From the NCBI RefSeq assembly GCF_000340375.1, contig NZ_KB446649.1, positions 278,627-331,866 of the forward strand: 53,240 bases of DNA. The letters are read 5' to 3'. Source of the DNA: Eggerthia catenaformis OT 569 = DSM 20559. Its GTDB lineage: Bacteria; Bacillota_I; Bacilli_A; Erysipelotrichales; Coprobacillaceae. How positions within the stretch are numbered: the first letter of the stretch is position 1; each line of letters opens with the position of its first letter. The notes beneath the pieces were generated by a model, which saw only the letters and a program-made list of their open reading frames with translations, ran no database searches and was not told the DNA's origin. The translations under genes and the position numbers were made by a program. Shown piece by piece: positions 16,443 through 24,953 of the stretch.

Positions 16443-16444
16443 TA

Positions 16445-16468
16445 AAAAAGCAGTTATACTGCTTTTTG
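16445..16468 (-). terminator. Terminator after tRNA-Arg
   Basis: AAAAAGCAG, a 5-base loop and CTGCTTTTTT on the minus strand, 7 bp after the tRNA 3' end. Confidence 0.85.
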
Positions 16469-16474
16469 GTTATC

Positions 16475-16551
16475 TGGCGTCCTCGAGGTGATTCGAACAC
16501 CCGATCTATCGCTTAGGAGGCGATTGCATTATCCGGCTATGCTACGAGGAC
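16475..16551 (-). tRNA. tRNA-Arg, anticodon CCT
   Basis: 77 nt including an encoded CCA end. The acceptor stem is GTCCTCG with CGAGGAC, the discriminator base is G, and the T loop has GTTCGAATC. The anticodon stem ATCGC/GCGAT encloses the loop CTCCTAA, giving anticodon CCT, which reads AGG. It is followed by its own terminator. The next gene upstream (16557) ends only 5 bp away on the same strand. Confidence 0.95.
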
Positions 16552-16556
16552 ATCTC

Positions 16557-17111
16557 TTAACTATTATACACCTTTTTATTTGTATGCATATAGGAAATAA
16601 GAAAAGAAACTTCTGTTAGTGCAAAACCTATTGAGATAAGAACAGTAGAAAAAGCTGCCAGAGAAAGATAAATATGTCCTATTGCTGATAAAATAAGGCA
16701 TAATATCATGATTATTTTTAATAATCCTACTTGCGTATAAAGAAAAATAAAGCCATAAACAGAAGCAGAGAATACTAATAAGATATTAGGAAGTCCATAT
16801 CCTAAAGGATTAATAATATATGCATGAGAAGGATATGGCACTTTTAATAAATACATAAGTACCATAGATATAACGACCATCATGAATGTATTGATAAAAA
16901 ACAAAAGTCTTACTTTCTTATGAGAAAAAAATATATATATAATAAAACAGATCAAACAAACAGGTCCGGAGATAATAAAGTAATCTAAAGCCTGACCGCT
17001 ATTAATAAACGAACCTCTTAATAAATAATATATAAAATGATCTATAACTCTTATAAAATATAGTAATATACCGGCTATAAATATTAATAGACAGATAGTT
17101 TTAGCTTTCAT
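16557..17111 (-). CDS. Integral membrane protein of unknown function
   Basis: 184 residues with about six hydrophobic helices and short loops; no charged catalytic motif is evident. I do not recognise the family. The start ATG 17111 overlaps the last 11 bp of the PAP2 phosphatase gene, so the two are translated together. That suggests a role with the phosphatase in lipid or undecaprenyl phosphate metabolism, but this is only context. The stop is 5 bp before the tRNA-Arg gene, so the tRNA may be reached by read-through from this operon. Confidence 0.7.
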   Translation of the reverse strand: MKAKTICLLIFIAGILLYFIRVIDHFIYYLLRGSFINSGQALDYFIISGPVCLICFIIYIFFSHKKVRLLFFINTFMMVVISMVLMYLLKVPYPSHAYIINPLGYGLPNILLVFSASVYGFIFLYTQVGLLKIIMILCLILSAIGHIYLSLAAFSTVLISIGFALTEVSFLISYMHTNKKVYNS

Positions 17112-17760
17112 GATGCTCCCTCTTTAAATATCCGTCAAAAACCACATAAACCAAATAGTATAATATAACAGATATAATACCGGCAGCTAATGCATCCATA
17201 ATAGAGTGCTGTTTTACAAACATTGTTGAGAGAGTAATAATAACCGCACTCATGATTGCAAAAGTATACATAAGGTAATTGTTCTTAAAATATTTTGATT
17301 TAATTAAAACTATAGCACAGCCAATAGAATTTAAAACATGGATACTTGGAAAAACATTTGTAGGCTTATCAGCCGTATAAACAATATTAAGAAAAAATCT
17401 TTCCAAATAGTTCCCTGATATAACAGCAGGGCGATAATCAAATGTCGTCGGGAAGAATGTAAATATAATAAGACAGATTGTCATACCGCCAAACATAAAG
17501 GCACAGCATTTATAAAATTCATCTTTATCATAAAAGAATACAAAGAGAAAAGTTGCCGCCACAAATATGAACCAATACATATAAGCAAAGATAAAAATCG
17601 GTTTAAATGAAATCATACTGTCTAATGTAACATGCATATCAAAGAATCGTGATGGATCCCTTTGCTGAATACCAAAATACCATGGCAAATAAAAAATAAA
17701 ATAGACAACAACTATCCATACATGTTTATATTTATTTATAAGTTCTTTTAATTTATTCAT
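17101..17760 (-). CDS. PAP2-superfamily membrane phosphatase
   Basis: 219 residues from the ATG at 17760, which sits after AAAAGGTGA; the frame is open for nine more codons upstream but has no good site there. The catalytic motifs of PAP2 enzymes are present: TNVFPSIHVLNSIG (PSxH type) and STMFVKQHSIMDALAAG (Sx6HxxxD type). The K-x6-RP motif that precedes them is replaced by the looser TADKP. About six membrane helices. Such enzymes dephosphorylate lipid phosphates on the outer face of the membrane, for example undecaprenyl pyrophosphate or phosphatidate; the inositol phosphorylceramide synthase-like subgroup is also possible. Confidence 0.82.
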   Translation of the reverse strand: MNKLKELINKYKHVWIVVVYFIFYLPWYFGIQQRDPSRFFDMHVTLDSMISFKPIFIFAYMYWFIFVAATFLFVFFYDKDEFYKCCAFMFGGMTICLIIFTFFPTTFDYRPAVISGNYLERFFLNIVYTADKPTNVFPSIHVLNSIGCAIVLIKSKYFKNNYLMYTFAIMSAVIITLSTMFVKQHSIMDALAAGIISVILYYLVYVVFDGYLKREHHES

Positions 17761-17783
17761 ATAATCACCTTTTGCCCATACTA

Positions 17784-17814
17784 ACAAAAAAAGATGCTCT
17801 TATCAAGCATCTTT
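17784..17814 (-). terminator. Terminator of the ketopantoate reductase operon
   Basis: AAAGATGC and GCATCTTT arms around a 9-base loop, followed on the minus strand by seven T's. It overlaps the end of the reductase gene. Confidence 0.85.
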
Positions 17815-18739
17815 ATTTCCTTATTTTTAAAATATCTTCTTTAGCATGGATCAGATCAGTAATCATATGACAATAAGGTGTCGGTATATTCAATAGATCT
17901 CCTTTTTTAGCTACTGCACCATTAATATAATCTATTTCAGTTAAACGATGATTTTGAATAAGATCCTGATGCATTGATGGATAATGACTGCCGGCAACAA
18001 CTGAAGTATGCATAACATAATCAGTAATAGCCTGTTCATCAAGCTTTACGCCTGTTGCTTCACCGACCATGACAAATTCATGAATAATAGAATGAACTAT
18101 ACGTAATCCCGCTTCACTCGCAAAGAATTCTCCAATTGTACAGTCTTCTAATGCACAAGTAGAATTCATTGTTCCATTGACACATGCTTTTCTCCAAATT
18201 GATGGAAGCACATCAGCATCATAAGTAACATTAAGATGGGCTTTATTTAATACTTCTACAATCTTTAATGCTTCACTTTCTCCCTTAGGATCAATAGATT
18301 GCAGATTAACAGCTCCTGTACTTGTCAGTAAAACAGTACCCGGAGTCTTTAACCCTGCTGTCCAAACTGTAACACCCATTAAGATATTATGTTCCGGAAT
18401 ATATTTCTTAATAACATCTTCATGACCTAATCCGTTAAGCAGACACAATACTTTAGTATCCTGATCAATCACCTGTCTGATTTTTTCAAGCATATCAGGG
18501 AGCTGCATAGCTTTAGTAAACAAAATAACAAGATCCGCTTTTCTCGATGCTTCTTCCGGTCTCATAATGGGAATATGAACACAGTCTTCCTGATCTCCAA
18601 TAATCTTCAAACCATTTTCCTGAATAGCTTTGATATGATCTTCCCACATATCTAATAGGACAACTTCCTGATCGGCTTTGTATAACTGGTAACCAAAACG
18701 ACAGCCCATAGCTCCGCTTCCTGCAATATAAGTAAACAT
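17813..18739 (-). CDS. 2-dehydropantoate 2-reductase (ketopantoate reductase family)
   Basis: 308 residues. The N-terminal Rossmann fold has IAGSGAMGCRFGYQL (about 5-19), the GxGxxG pocket for NADPH; NGLGHED (about 101-107) and the catalytic-lysine region WRKACVNGTMN (about 182-192) follow, with a C-terminal helical domain containing the SMHQDL stretch (about 254). The family reduces ketopantoate to pantoate for coenzyme A synthesis, although many paralogues act on other 2-keto acids. AGAGG lies 8-9 bases before the start at 18739. It follows a PTS-EIIC-like permease by 16 bp in one operon; no panB or panC is present. Confidence 0.85.
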   Translation of the reverse strand: MFTYIAGSGAMGCRFGYQLYKADQEVVLLDMWEDHIKAIQENGLKIIGDQEDCVHIPIMRPEEASRKADLVILFTKAMQLPDMLEKIRQVIDQDTKVLCLLNGLGHEDVIKKYIPEHNILMGVTVWTAGLKTPGTVLLTSTGAVNLQSIDPKGESEALKIVEVLNKAHLNVTYDADVLPSIWRKACVNGTMNSTCALEDCTIGEFFASEAGLRIVHSIIHEFVMVGEATGVKLDEQAITDYVMHTSVVAGSHYPSMHQDLIQNHRLTEIDYINGAVAKKGDLLNIPTPYCHMITDLIHAKEDILKIRK

Positions 18740-18755
18740 AATTTAACCTCTTTTC

Positions 18756-19820
18756 CTAACCATTGAATGTAAAAATTTCTTTTTTATAAAGATGTAATAC
18801 ATCACATAATACTTTATTAACAGCATATCCGACTGCAAATGGAATGACCAGCCATGCCACAATCATCATAATCACATTAATATTACCTGCATTTAAGGCT
18901 GCTAACGGGGATACTAACCCAACAAATCCGAATCCCGCTGAAGCAGGTGTCCCCATCATATTTAAAAGCGGAACAGTCAATGAGCTGATCGCCGCTGTTA
19001 ATGCTACCGGAATTCCCATTACCGGATTAGTTAGGAAATTAGGCATCATCATCTTCATACCGCCCAAACCGATTGCAAGTGGGACACCCGGCTTATTAAC
19101 CCTGGCACTAGCCCATACAAGTAATGCAGCTGCTGAAGCAACACCCATTCCGGCAGCCGCTGAGGATGTACCTGTTAATCCGATTGCAAGTCCAATTGCG
19201 ACAGTGGAAATTGGAGAAATAATAATAATTGAGAATGACATAGAAATCAAAATACTCATTAAGATAGGCTGTAATTTAGTAAATGAATTAATACCCTGCC
19301 CAATAAATGAAGTAATCATAGATACATAAGGTAATGTCAATGTTCCTATATAACCTACTCCAAATCCTACAATAATAGGCAATAAAACAAGATTCAGTGA
19401 TCCTAATTTTTTTCCTATTGCCTTAACCACAAGAACCGCAAGAGCAGCTGTCAGCATGGTATTGATTACATCACCAATACCGGCCAGCTGAAATAAATAA
19501 GTCTGTTTGCCGGACATTAATACTTCTACATACTTCCATGCTCCTGAGCCAATATAAGCAGCACCGCCAATACATGATGCCTGAATCGGATTAAGATTAA
19601 ACTGCATCGCAATCAGATAGCCGGCCATAATTGGCGTGAAGAACTGAAAGACCTGTACAATATGAAGCCATGATGCAAACAATGTCTGTGAAGCAAATGG
19701 CTTTAAGAATGTTGCCAGTATCGCATTTGGAATTAATGCGACCACTATCGCAATAGTTGTTCCATTAAGAATTTTTAAAATAAATGATCCTATGGAACCT
19801 CCTTTTTTCGTTTCTGACAT
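18756..19820 (-). CDS. PTS_EIIC_2-type permease without EIIA/EIIB
   Basis: 354 residues, about ten hydrophobic helices, with Gly/Ala-rich repeats such as AIGLAIGLTGTSSAAAGMG and VNKPGVPLAIGLGGMKMMMP. This matches the PTS_EIIC_2 family (PfoR-like), whose members occur without the phosphorylating EIIA and EIIB domains and so may be plain transporters. GGGAGG precedes ATG 19820. It is the first gene of a two-gene operon with ketopantoate reductase, which suggests a keto-acid or pantothenate-related substrate more than a sugar. The substrate is inference. Confidence 0.82.
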   Translation of the reverse strand: MSETKKGGSIGSFILKILNGTTIAIVVALIPNAILATFLKPFASQTLFASWLHIVQVFQFFTPIMAGYLIAMQFNLNPIQASCIGGAAYIGSGAWKYVEVLMSGKQTYLFQLAGIGDVINTMLTAALAVLVVKAIGKKLGSLNLVLLPIIVGFGVGYIGTLTLPYVSMITSFIGQGINSFTKLQPILMSILISMSFSIIIISPISTVAIGLAIGLTGTSSAAAGMGVASAAALLVWASARVNKPGVPLAIGLGGMKMMMPNFLTNPVMGIPVALTAAISSLTVPLLNMMGTPASAGFGFVGLVSPLAALNAGNINVIMMIVAWLVIPFAVGYAVNKVLCDVLHLYKKEIFTFNG

Positions 19821-19904
19821 AAAAAACCTCCCTTGATAGTCAATACACTACCAGAATTAGTATACTCTTACTTTTATAGAAACTAAAATAAAATGATAAT
19901 TTTT

Positions 19905-19935
19905 AGTAAAAAAGACAATCATCATCAGATTGTCT
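19905..19935 (-). terminator. Terminator of the glycosyltransferase gene
   Basis: AGACAATC and GATTGTCT arms, 7-base loop, then T's on the minus strand. It overlaps the glycosyltransferase stop codon. Confidence 0.85.
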
Positions 19936-20941
19936 AATTAAAACCAAATATTTTCTGAGCCATACTATATCCATAAGAAAGTATCTTATTGCCTATACTT
20001 CCTTTTAATCTCATTGCATGACCTAAAATAGTTCTTCTGACTGCTTTATAAACAGCAGGATTCTGAGTTTTCATATAATCCCAGAATTCATCTCTTTTAG
20101 CCAGATTCTCTTCTGTTCCGCTCTTTACTAATAGGACTGTTGTAACAGTAGAAATCATTGTCAGATAATGAATCATATAATTTCTCATCTTTCTTGATTT
20201 AAGCTTAGAAACATCAACAGAATCAATCATTCTCTTATTCACTTTAATCTGCTGATCAATGCGTCCAATCATTACCTTTTCATTAACAGACTGATCTTCT
20301 CTGCCAATATAATAATGATATAAGTCAACATCCAAATAATACATCGTCTTAACAAAAGGCAATGGTTCATAAACAAATAAATTATCTACATAGAAAGTAT
20401 GCTTTGGCAAATTTAATCCGCTATTTCTAAGCATAGATGTACGATAAATAACTGAATGCATAAGAATATTCTGTGAAGGAAGAAAATGCTTCATGTCATA
20501 CCATCTAAATACTCTTCCTACAGGCATACAATTCTTATACTTAATCACTTTCTGACTATTCTTGCTTGGCTTATCATAAATATAATTAACAATCATCATA
20601 TCGATAGGTTCTTTAAATGACTTTAAAGTTTCTATTACCTTTATCAGAGAATCCTCATCAAACCAGTCATCACTATCTAAAACCTTAAAATATTCACCGG
20701 ATGCATATTTCATACCGGTATTAACTGCTTCTCCATGACCGCCATTCTCCTGATGAATACAGCGGATAATTCCGGGATATTTTTCTTCATATTCATCACC
20801 TATTTGAGCTGTATTATCTTTAGAACCATCATCAATAATTAGAATCTCAATATCATCTTTTACACACAAGAGATGATCAATCGCATGATTCATATATTCT
20901 TGACTATTATAACAAGGAATCGCAACTGTTAATAATTTCAT
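19934..20941 (-). CDS. Family 2 glycosyltransferase
   Basis: 335 residues with a GT-A fold. TVAIPCYNSQEYM (about 5-17), IEILIIDDGSKDNTAQI (about 31-47), the NGGHGEAVNTGM turn (about 66-77) and the metal-binding VLDSDDWFDE (about 88-97) are all intact. No membrane helices are present, so it acts at the inner membrane surface on a wall or capsule polysaccharide, glycolipid or protein acceptor. It is a single gene, with GGAGG partly covered by an inverted repeat in its leader. Acceptor and donor sugar cannot be told. Confidence 0.88.
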   Translation of the reverse strand: MKLLTVAIPCYNSQEYMNHAIDHLLCVKDDIEILIIDDGSKDNTAQIGDEYEEKYPGIIRCIHQENGGHGEAVNTGMKYASGEYFKVLDSDDWFDEDSLIKVIETLKSFKEPIDMMIVNYIYDKPSKNSQKVIKYKNCMPVGRVFRWYDMKHFLPSQNILMHSVIYRTSMLRNSGLNLPKHTFYVDNLFVYEPLPFVKTMYYLDVDLYHYYIGREDQSVNEKVMIGRIDQQIKVNKRMIDSVDVSKLKSRKMRNYMIHYLTMISTVTTVLLVKSGTEENLAKRDEFWDYMKTQNPAVYKAVRRTILGHAMRLKGSIGNKILSYGYSMAQKIFGFN

Positions 20942-20950
20942 ATTTATCCT

Positions 20951-21008
20951 CCAATCTACTACTTATGAAACAATACCACATAATGATAAGATACTTCAAG
21001 TAGATTGG
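20951..21008. repeat. Long-range inverted repeat in the glycosyltransferase leader
   Basis: Perfect 10-bp arms CCAATCTACT (20951-20960) and AGTAGATTGG (20999-21008), 38 bp apart. On the minus strand the proximal arm ends in the GG of the GGAGG ribosome binding site. A candidate promoter, TTGAAG and TATTGT with 18 bp between, lies mostly between the arms. It could be an operator or an RNA hairpin that hides the ribosome binding site. Confidence 0.45.
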
Positions 21009-21087
21009 TTTATTTCTTTGAATACATCACTTTCTCTTTTAAAATATTTGCGTTATAATAAATAAGTATATTTTAAGGAGACCCACT

Positions 21088-22161
21088 ATGGAAAATAAAA
21101 TTATCATACGTCAGAAAAAATTCTATACAGTCTTTTCTAAACTGTTAATAGGAGTATTATCTATCAGCCTTCTTTCTATTCTTATTAGTCTATTTTTAGC
21201 GATTCCAACAGGATACAAAATAACAGGTATTCTTGGCATAATAGTGATTGTCTGCATACTTTATTTTATTTATTATTATTCTTTTCTAAAAATATCTATT
21301 GATCAAAAGAGTCTGTTTTTTAATAATCAGGAAATCTTATTAAAAAATATCTCTTTTACTCAAACAGATGCTTTCTTTATTATCAATAAGAAAAGACTTC
21401 CAATCATGCTTTATGAAATGAATGATCTGAATACCTTAGTTCATATCCTAGAAGAACATGGGATAGATATTCATATCAGAGAAGATCATTCATTTATGGC
21501 TGATAATAAAGTTATGACAGGTATACTGGTTAGCTTTGCGATTATTGACTGGTTCTATATTTTAACTGTTTATACAATGTTATATAAATATCTTATTGTA
21601 TGCGGTATTCTTACTTTTATTCCTGTCTTATTTGTTTTATATTACTACTTTAGATGTTTACTAAAAGGTCATTTTGATACTCTTATCAAACAGCGTACCA
21701 ATATTTTTATGACTTTATTTCTTCCTGTTATCGCAGGATGGATCGCCATTTACAAAAACTATTCATTAGATCAAATCAAGCCGATCCTGTATCTAAGTGC
21801 CGCTATTATTATCGTTTCTTATCTCATTTATTATATGATAAATAGACTTCTTTCTACTACTAAAGATATGCTGATTATTTGCTTTATTGTTGCTTTCCTG
21901 CCTTTATCATTTATCTGGGCTAATGATACCTTGCCTGCTGTAAAAAGACAATCACAGGATTATACGCTTGTTTTTAAATCCGGAATGAGTTCACGCTTTG
22001 GCAATACTTATCAGTTTACTGTAAAAATGAATAATAAAAAAAAGGTAATTAATGTTTCAAAAAAAGTATATGATTCTTATAAGAATAAAGATACGATTTC
22101 GGTAACTACTACTACAGGAGTATTTGGTATGGAAAGTCTTGAAGTTAAAGAAAAAAAGTGA
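21088..22161 (+). CDS. Integral membrane protein of unknown function
   Basis: 357 residues. Two hydrophobic helices (about 17-65) are followed by a PH-like beta stretch (LKISIDQKSLFFNNQEILLK, about 67-86), then six further membrane helices (about 140-290) and an extracellular beta-rich tail (TLVFKSGMSSRFGNTYQFTV onward). AAGGAGAC lies 6 bases before ATG 21088. I do not recognise a family. The gene stands alone, and its stop codon abuts that of the exonuclease gene on the opposite strand at a shared terminator. Confidence 0.7.
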   Translation: MENKIIIRQKKFYTVFSKLLIGVLSISLLSILISLFLAIPTGYKITGILGIIVIVCILYFIYYYSFLKISIDQKSLFFNNQEILLKNISFTQTDAFFIINKKRLPIMLYEMNDLNTLVHILEEHGIDIHIREDHSFMADNKVMTGILVSFAIIDWFYILTVYTMLYKYLIVCGILTFIPVLFVLYYYFRCLLKGHFDTLIKQRTNIFMTLFLPVIAGWIAIYKNYSLDQIKPILYLSAAIIIVSYLIYYMINRLLSTTKDMLIICFIVAFLPLSFIWANDTLPAVKRQSQDYTLVFKSGMSSRFGNTYQFTVKMNNKKKVINVSKKVYDSYKNKDTISVTTTTGVFGMESLEVKEKK

Positions 22162-22175
22162 TTACTCACTTTTTA
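22152..22175. terminator. Bidirectional terminator between converging genes
   Basis: AAAAAGTGA, a 4-base loop and TCACTTTTT. The stem contains both stop codons, and T runs lie on both strands. Confidence 0.8.
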
Positions 22176-23055
22176 AGAGATTCAAGAAATCATGTTCTTT
22201 AATAATATGTAAATCCTGTCCTTCATTAATAAGATGAAGGGCTTTTTTTACTTTACGGTTATGCTGACTATATCTGATTTTCTTAAAATCAATATCCCCT
22301 ATCACCAGATAATCAGTATGTGTATTCACATCTCTCGAAACAAATAAATGTGCTTCTTTAATATAATCATCTATAATGTCTTTATCACTTGCTAATTCAC
22401 CCGCAAAAGTAACACAGCTTAATGATAAAGGATGTGAATACAGATGATTTGAAACATCAGCAAGATCCGGAGAAATGATATTACGATAATAGTTAGTTTT
22501 CATTTCTCCTAAAGCCAAATAATTCTTCTGATGAAAATCAGTAAGACTCTTATAACCATACTTATTCATCATTGCAAGATAGATTTGTGTACATGCCAAT
22601 GCATCATCTAAGGCATTATGTGCATGAACAATAGGAATATGAAAATACTGACAAAGTTCTGTAATATTGTATTTTGATAATTCAGGTTCAAGAATATGAG
22701 CAATCACATTTGTACATGACATATAAAGATGAGGATAAGAAATATGTTCTCTTCTTAATACTGCTCTTAAATGAGACATATCTGACTGGACATCATGTGA
22801 TAAAACAATCTGTCCTTCAAAATAAATAGATATCTCTTTCCATACTTCTTTAAAGCTTTTTGCTTTTTTTAAGTCTCTTGGTCTAATATGATGAATTTCA
22901 TAACGAAAATAATCAAAAGACATATTCTGAGGTTTAATAAGTGAATAATACTGTTTAATAATTTGCTGATCTTTTAAAACAATAATACCAATTGAACAGA
23001 TACTTGCCGGGTCATTATTTAAAATCTCAATATCAAAAAATGTGAGCTGTTCCAT
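22162..23055 (-). CDS. DEDDh 3'-5' exonuclease with C-terminal BRCT domain
   Basis: 297 residues. The exonuclease domain (1-165) has all catalytic acids: D and E in TFFDIEILN, D in LSHDVQSDMSHLR, and H and D in HAHNALDDALACT, the DnaQ/PolC-epsilon type. The C-terminal part (about 210-295) reads as a BRCT domain: SLSCVTFAGELASDKDIID, then NTHTDYLVIGD, then IIKEHDFLNLL. BRCT domains bind DNA ends or phosphoprotein partners. The start overlaps the RNase H stop as TAATG, so the two enzymes are made together. A role in repair or in removing RNA-DNA hybrids is likely; it is too small to be a polymerase subunit with other activities. Confidence 0.87.
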   Translation of the reverse strand: MEQLTFFDIEILNNDPASICSIGIIVLKDQQIIKQYYSLIKPQNMSFDYFRYEIHHIRPRDLKKAKSFKEVWKEISIYFEGQIVLSHDVQSDMSHLRAVLRREHISYPHLYMSCTNVIAHILEPELSKYNITELCQYFHIPIVHAHNALDDALACTQIYLAMMNKYGYKSLTDFHQKNYLALGEMKTNYYRNIISPDLADVSNHLYSHPLSLSCVTFAGELASDKDIIDDYIKEAHLFVSRDVNTHTDYLVIGDIDFKKIRYSQHNRKVKKALHLINEGQDLHIIKEHDFLNLLKSE

Positions 23056-23636
23056 TAGAGTCCTACAGCTTTCTTAGCAAGCTGATCAGCCAATTCGTTA
23101 TAGGTATCCCCGCTATGAGCTAAGACTTTTACAAATTCAATACGAATCTTCTTTTGAGCTTCCTGCATAAATAATGCATAAGATTTTGTTCCTGTCTTAT
23201 AAGCCTGCCATTCTCCTGTTGCCCATTTTTCAATACCCATATAATCATAATATATCACAATCATCTCATATCCATGACTGATAGCCCAGCTGACTGCACA
23301 TTGTGATCCTGCTATCTCACCGGCAACATTTCTCATAGAAACATAATCAGGATGATCCCCTTTGCCCATAAACTGCTTAATAACTTTCTGTCCTTCTATC
23401 AAAACCGCTCCATAACCATAGAGATGCTTTTTAGGATGAAAACTGCCATCTACATAAGCAATAATACCATCAATTACATTTGTTTTCTGATAATCATTAA
23501 GAAAGTTTTCAGCTTCTCTTTTTGAAGCAAATGATTTATAAACAGCTCCTGAAAATCCGTTAATCTGTTTCTTTGTTTCATCCCATGATATATATATTCC
23601 CGGAACTCTTCCTTTTTTTACAGCATAGTATTTCAC
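23055..23636 (-). CDS. Viroplasmin-type ribonuclease H
   Basis: 193 residues from a GTG at 23636 placed 9 bases after GGAG; the longer frame from TTG 23651 would bury that site, and the chosen start gives the usual family beginning (KYYAVKKGRVPGIY). Residues 1-50 are the viroplasmin domain that binds RNA-DNA hybrids. The RNase H domain follows: D in IIAYVDGSF, E in AGEIAGSQCA, D in IVIYYDYMGIEKW and D in NELADQLAKKA complete the active site. It removes RNA from hybrids, such as primers, R-loops or misplaced ribonucleotides. Confidence 0.92.
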   Translation of the reverse strand: MKYYAVKKGRVPGIYISWDETKKQINGFSGAVYKSFASKREAENFLNDYQKTNVIDGIIAYVDGSFHPKKHLYGYGAVLIEGQKVIKQFMGKGDHPDYVSMRNVAGEIAGSQCAVSWAISHGYEMIVIYYDYMGIEKWATGEWQAYKTGTKSYALFMQEAQKKIRIEFVKVLAHSGDTYNELADQLAKKAVGL

Positions 23637-23732
23637 ATAATCACTCTCCAATAGACATAATAAAAAGATTTTCCTTCTTTGTCTAGTATAATTAATTTTA
23701 AGTTTGTATAATATAAATAGTGAGGTATAGTT

Positions 23733-24950
23733 ATGAAAATAGAAAATAGATTTTTAAAATACATTAGTTTTGATACACAATCTGATGAATCATCTTCATC
23801 TAATCCTTCTACCGCAAAGCAGAAAGTATTAGGGGATTTTTTAGCTGAAGAGATGCGTATACTAAAATTTGAGAATGTTGTTATGGATGAATATGGAATT
23901 GTTTATGGAACTATTCCGGGTAATACTGATAAAGGTGATGTTATTGGGTTTATTGCTCATATGGATACATCTCCTGAGACATCCGGTTTAAATGTTAATC
24001 CTCAGGTTATTAGAAATTATGATGGTTCAGTTATTACTATTAATGAAGAACTTAATATGTATTTAGATCCCTTAGAGAATCCTGAACTCAATCATTTACT
24101 TCATCATGATCTGATTACAACAGATGGAACAACCTTATTAGGCGCAGATGATAAAGCGGGCATTGCTATTATTATGAGTATGGCAGAATATTTATATCGC
24201 CATCCTGAATTTAAGCATAATGATATTAGAGTTGCCTTTACCTGTGATGAAGAAATTGGCAGAGGCAGTGATCATTTTAATATTGAAAGATTTCATGCTG
24301 ATTATGCTTATACAGTAGATGGCGGTGATATAGAAGAATTCAGTTATGAAAATTTTAATGCCTATAAAGCAGATATCATTATTACTGGTAAGAATGTTCA
24401 TCCGGGAGCTGCTAAAAATAAGATGATTAATGCTTTAACACTAGCTAGAGATTTTGATGTTCTATTAGGTGATATTCATCGTCCTGAACACACTGATAAT
24501 TATGATGGCTTTTATCATCTTATAAATATGTCCGGTGATGTATCACATGTCTCTATGCATTATATCTTAAGGGAACACAATAAAGAAAAACTCTATCAGT
24601 TGATTGCTAATATGGATAAAGCCAAAGAATATCTCAATGATATTTATGGAGAAAGAATCTCTATACATTATACTAAACAATATGAGAACATGAGAGAAAT
24701 CATAGAATCCTATCCTCATATTACGAAACAAGTAGAAATAGCTATGCTTGATAATAATATGACTCCTCATATTAATCCGACAAGAGGAGGTACTGATGGA
24801 GCTATGCTGTCATTTAAAGGACTTCCTTGTCCTAACCTGGGAACCGGAGGATATAATTACCATGGACCTTATGAATTTGTTTCTATCACCTCTATGAAAA
24901 AAGGCGTTGAGCTTTTATTAACTATAATTAAAAATAATGTGAGAGGTTAA
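23733..24950 (+). CDS. pepT: Peptidase T (aminotripeptidase)
   Basis: 405 residues, the normal length. M20-family zinc ligands and catalytic residues are visible: FIAHMDTSPETSG (about 72-84), LLGADDKAGIA (about 136-146), CDEEIGRGSDHF (about 170-181), and the dimerisation or substrate loop NPTRGGTDGAML (about 349-360). It is a cytoplasmic dizinc aminopeptidase that removes the N-terminal residue from tripeptides. It is the first of three tandem genes with spacings of 3 and 1 bp (lipid kinase, DUF2971). A GTGAGG-type ribosome binding site lies at 23720-23725. The promoter must lie in the 96 bp shared with the diverging RNase H gene. Confidence 0.95.
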   Translation: MKIENRFLKYISFDTQSDESSSSNPSTAKQKVLGDFLAEEMRILKFENVVMDEYGIVYGTIPGNTDKGDVIGFIAHMDTSPETSGLNVNPQVIRNYDGSVITINEELNMYLDPLENPELNHLLHHDLITTDGTTLLGADDKAGIAIIMSMAEYLYRHPEFKHNDIRVAFTCDEEIGRGSDHFNIERFHADYAYTVDGGDIEEFSYENFNAYKADIIITGKNVHPGAAKNKMINALTLARDFDVLLGDIHRPEHTDNYDGFYHLINMSGDVSHVSMHYILREHNKEKLYQLIANMDKAKEYLNDIYGERISIHYTKQYENMREIIESYPHITKQVEIAMLDNNMTPHINPTRGGTDGAMLSFKGLPCPNLGTGGYNYHGPYEFVSITSMKKGVELLLTIIKNNVRG

Positions 24951-24953
24951 ACA

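Noticed and set aside
18844-19329. 161-codon plus-strand open frame rich in Ile, Pro, Ala and Thr
   Set aside because: It is the antisense of the Gly/Ala-rich EIIC-like permease and owes its openness to that gene's composition.
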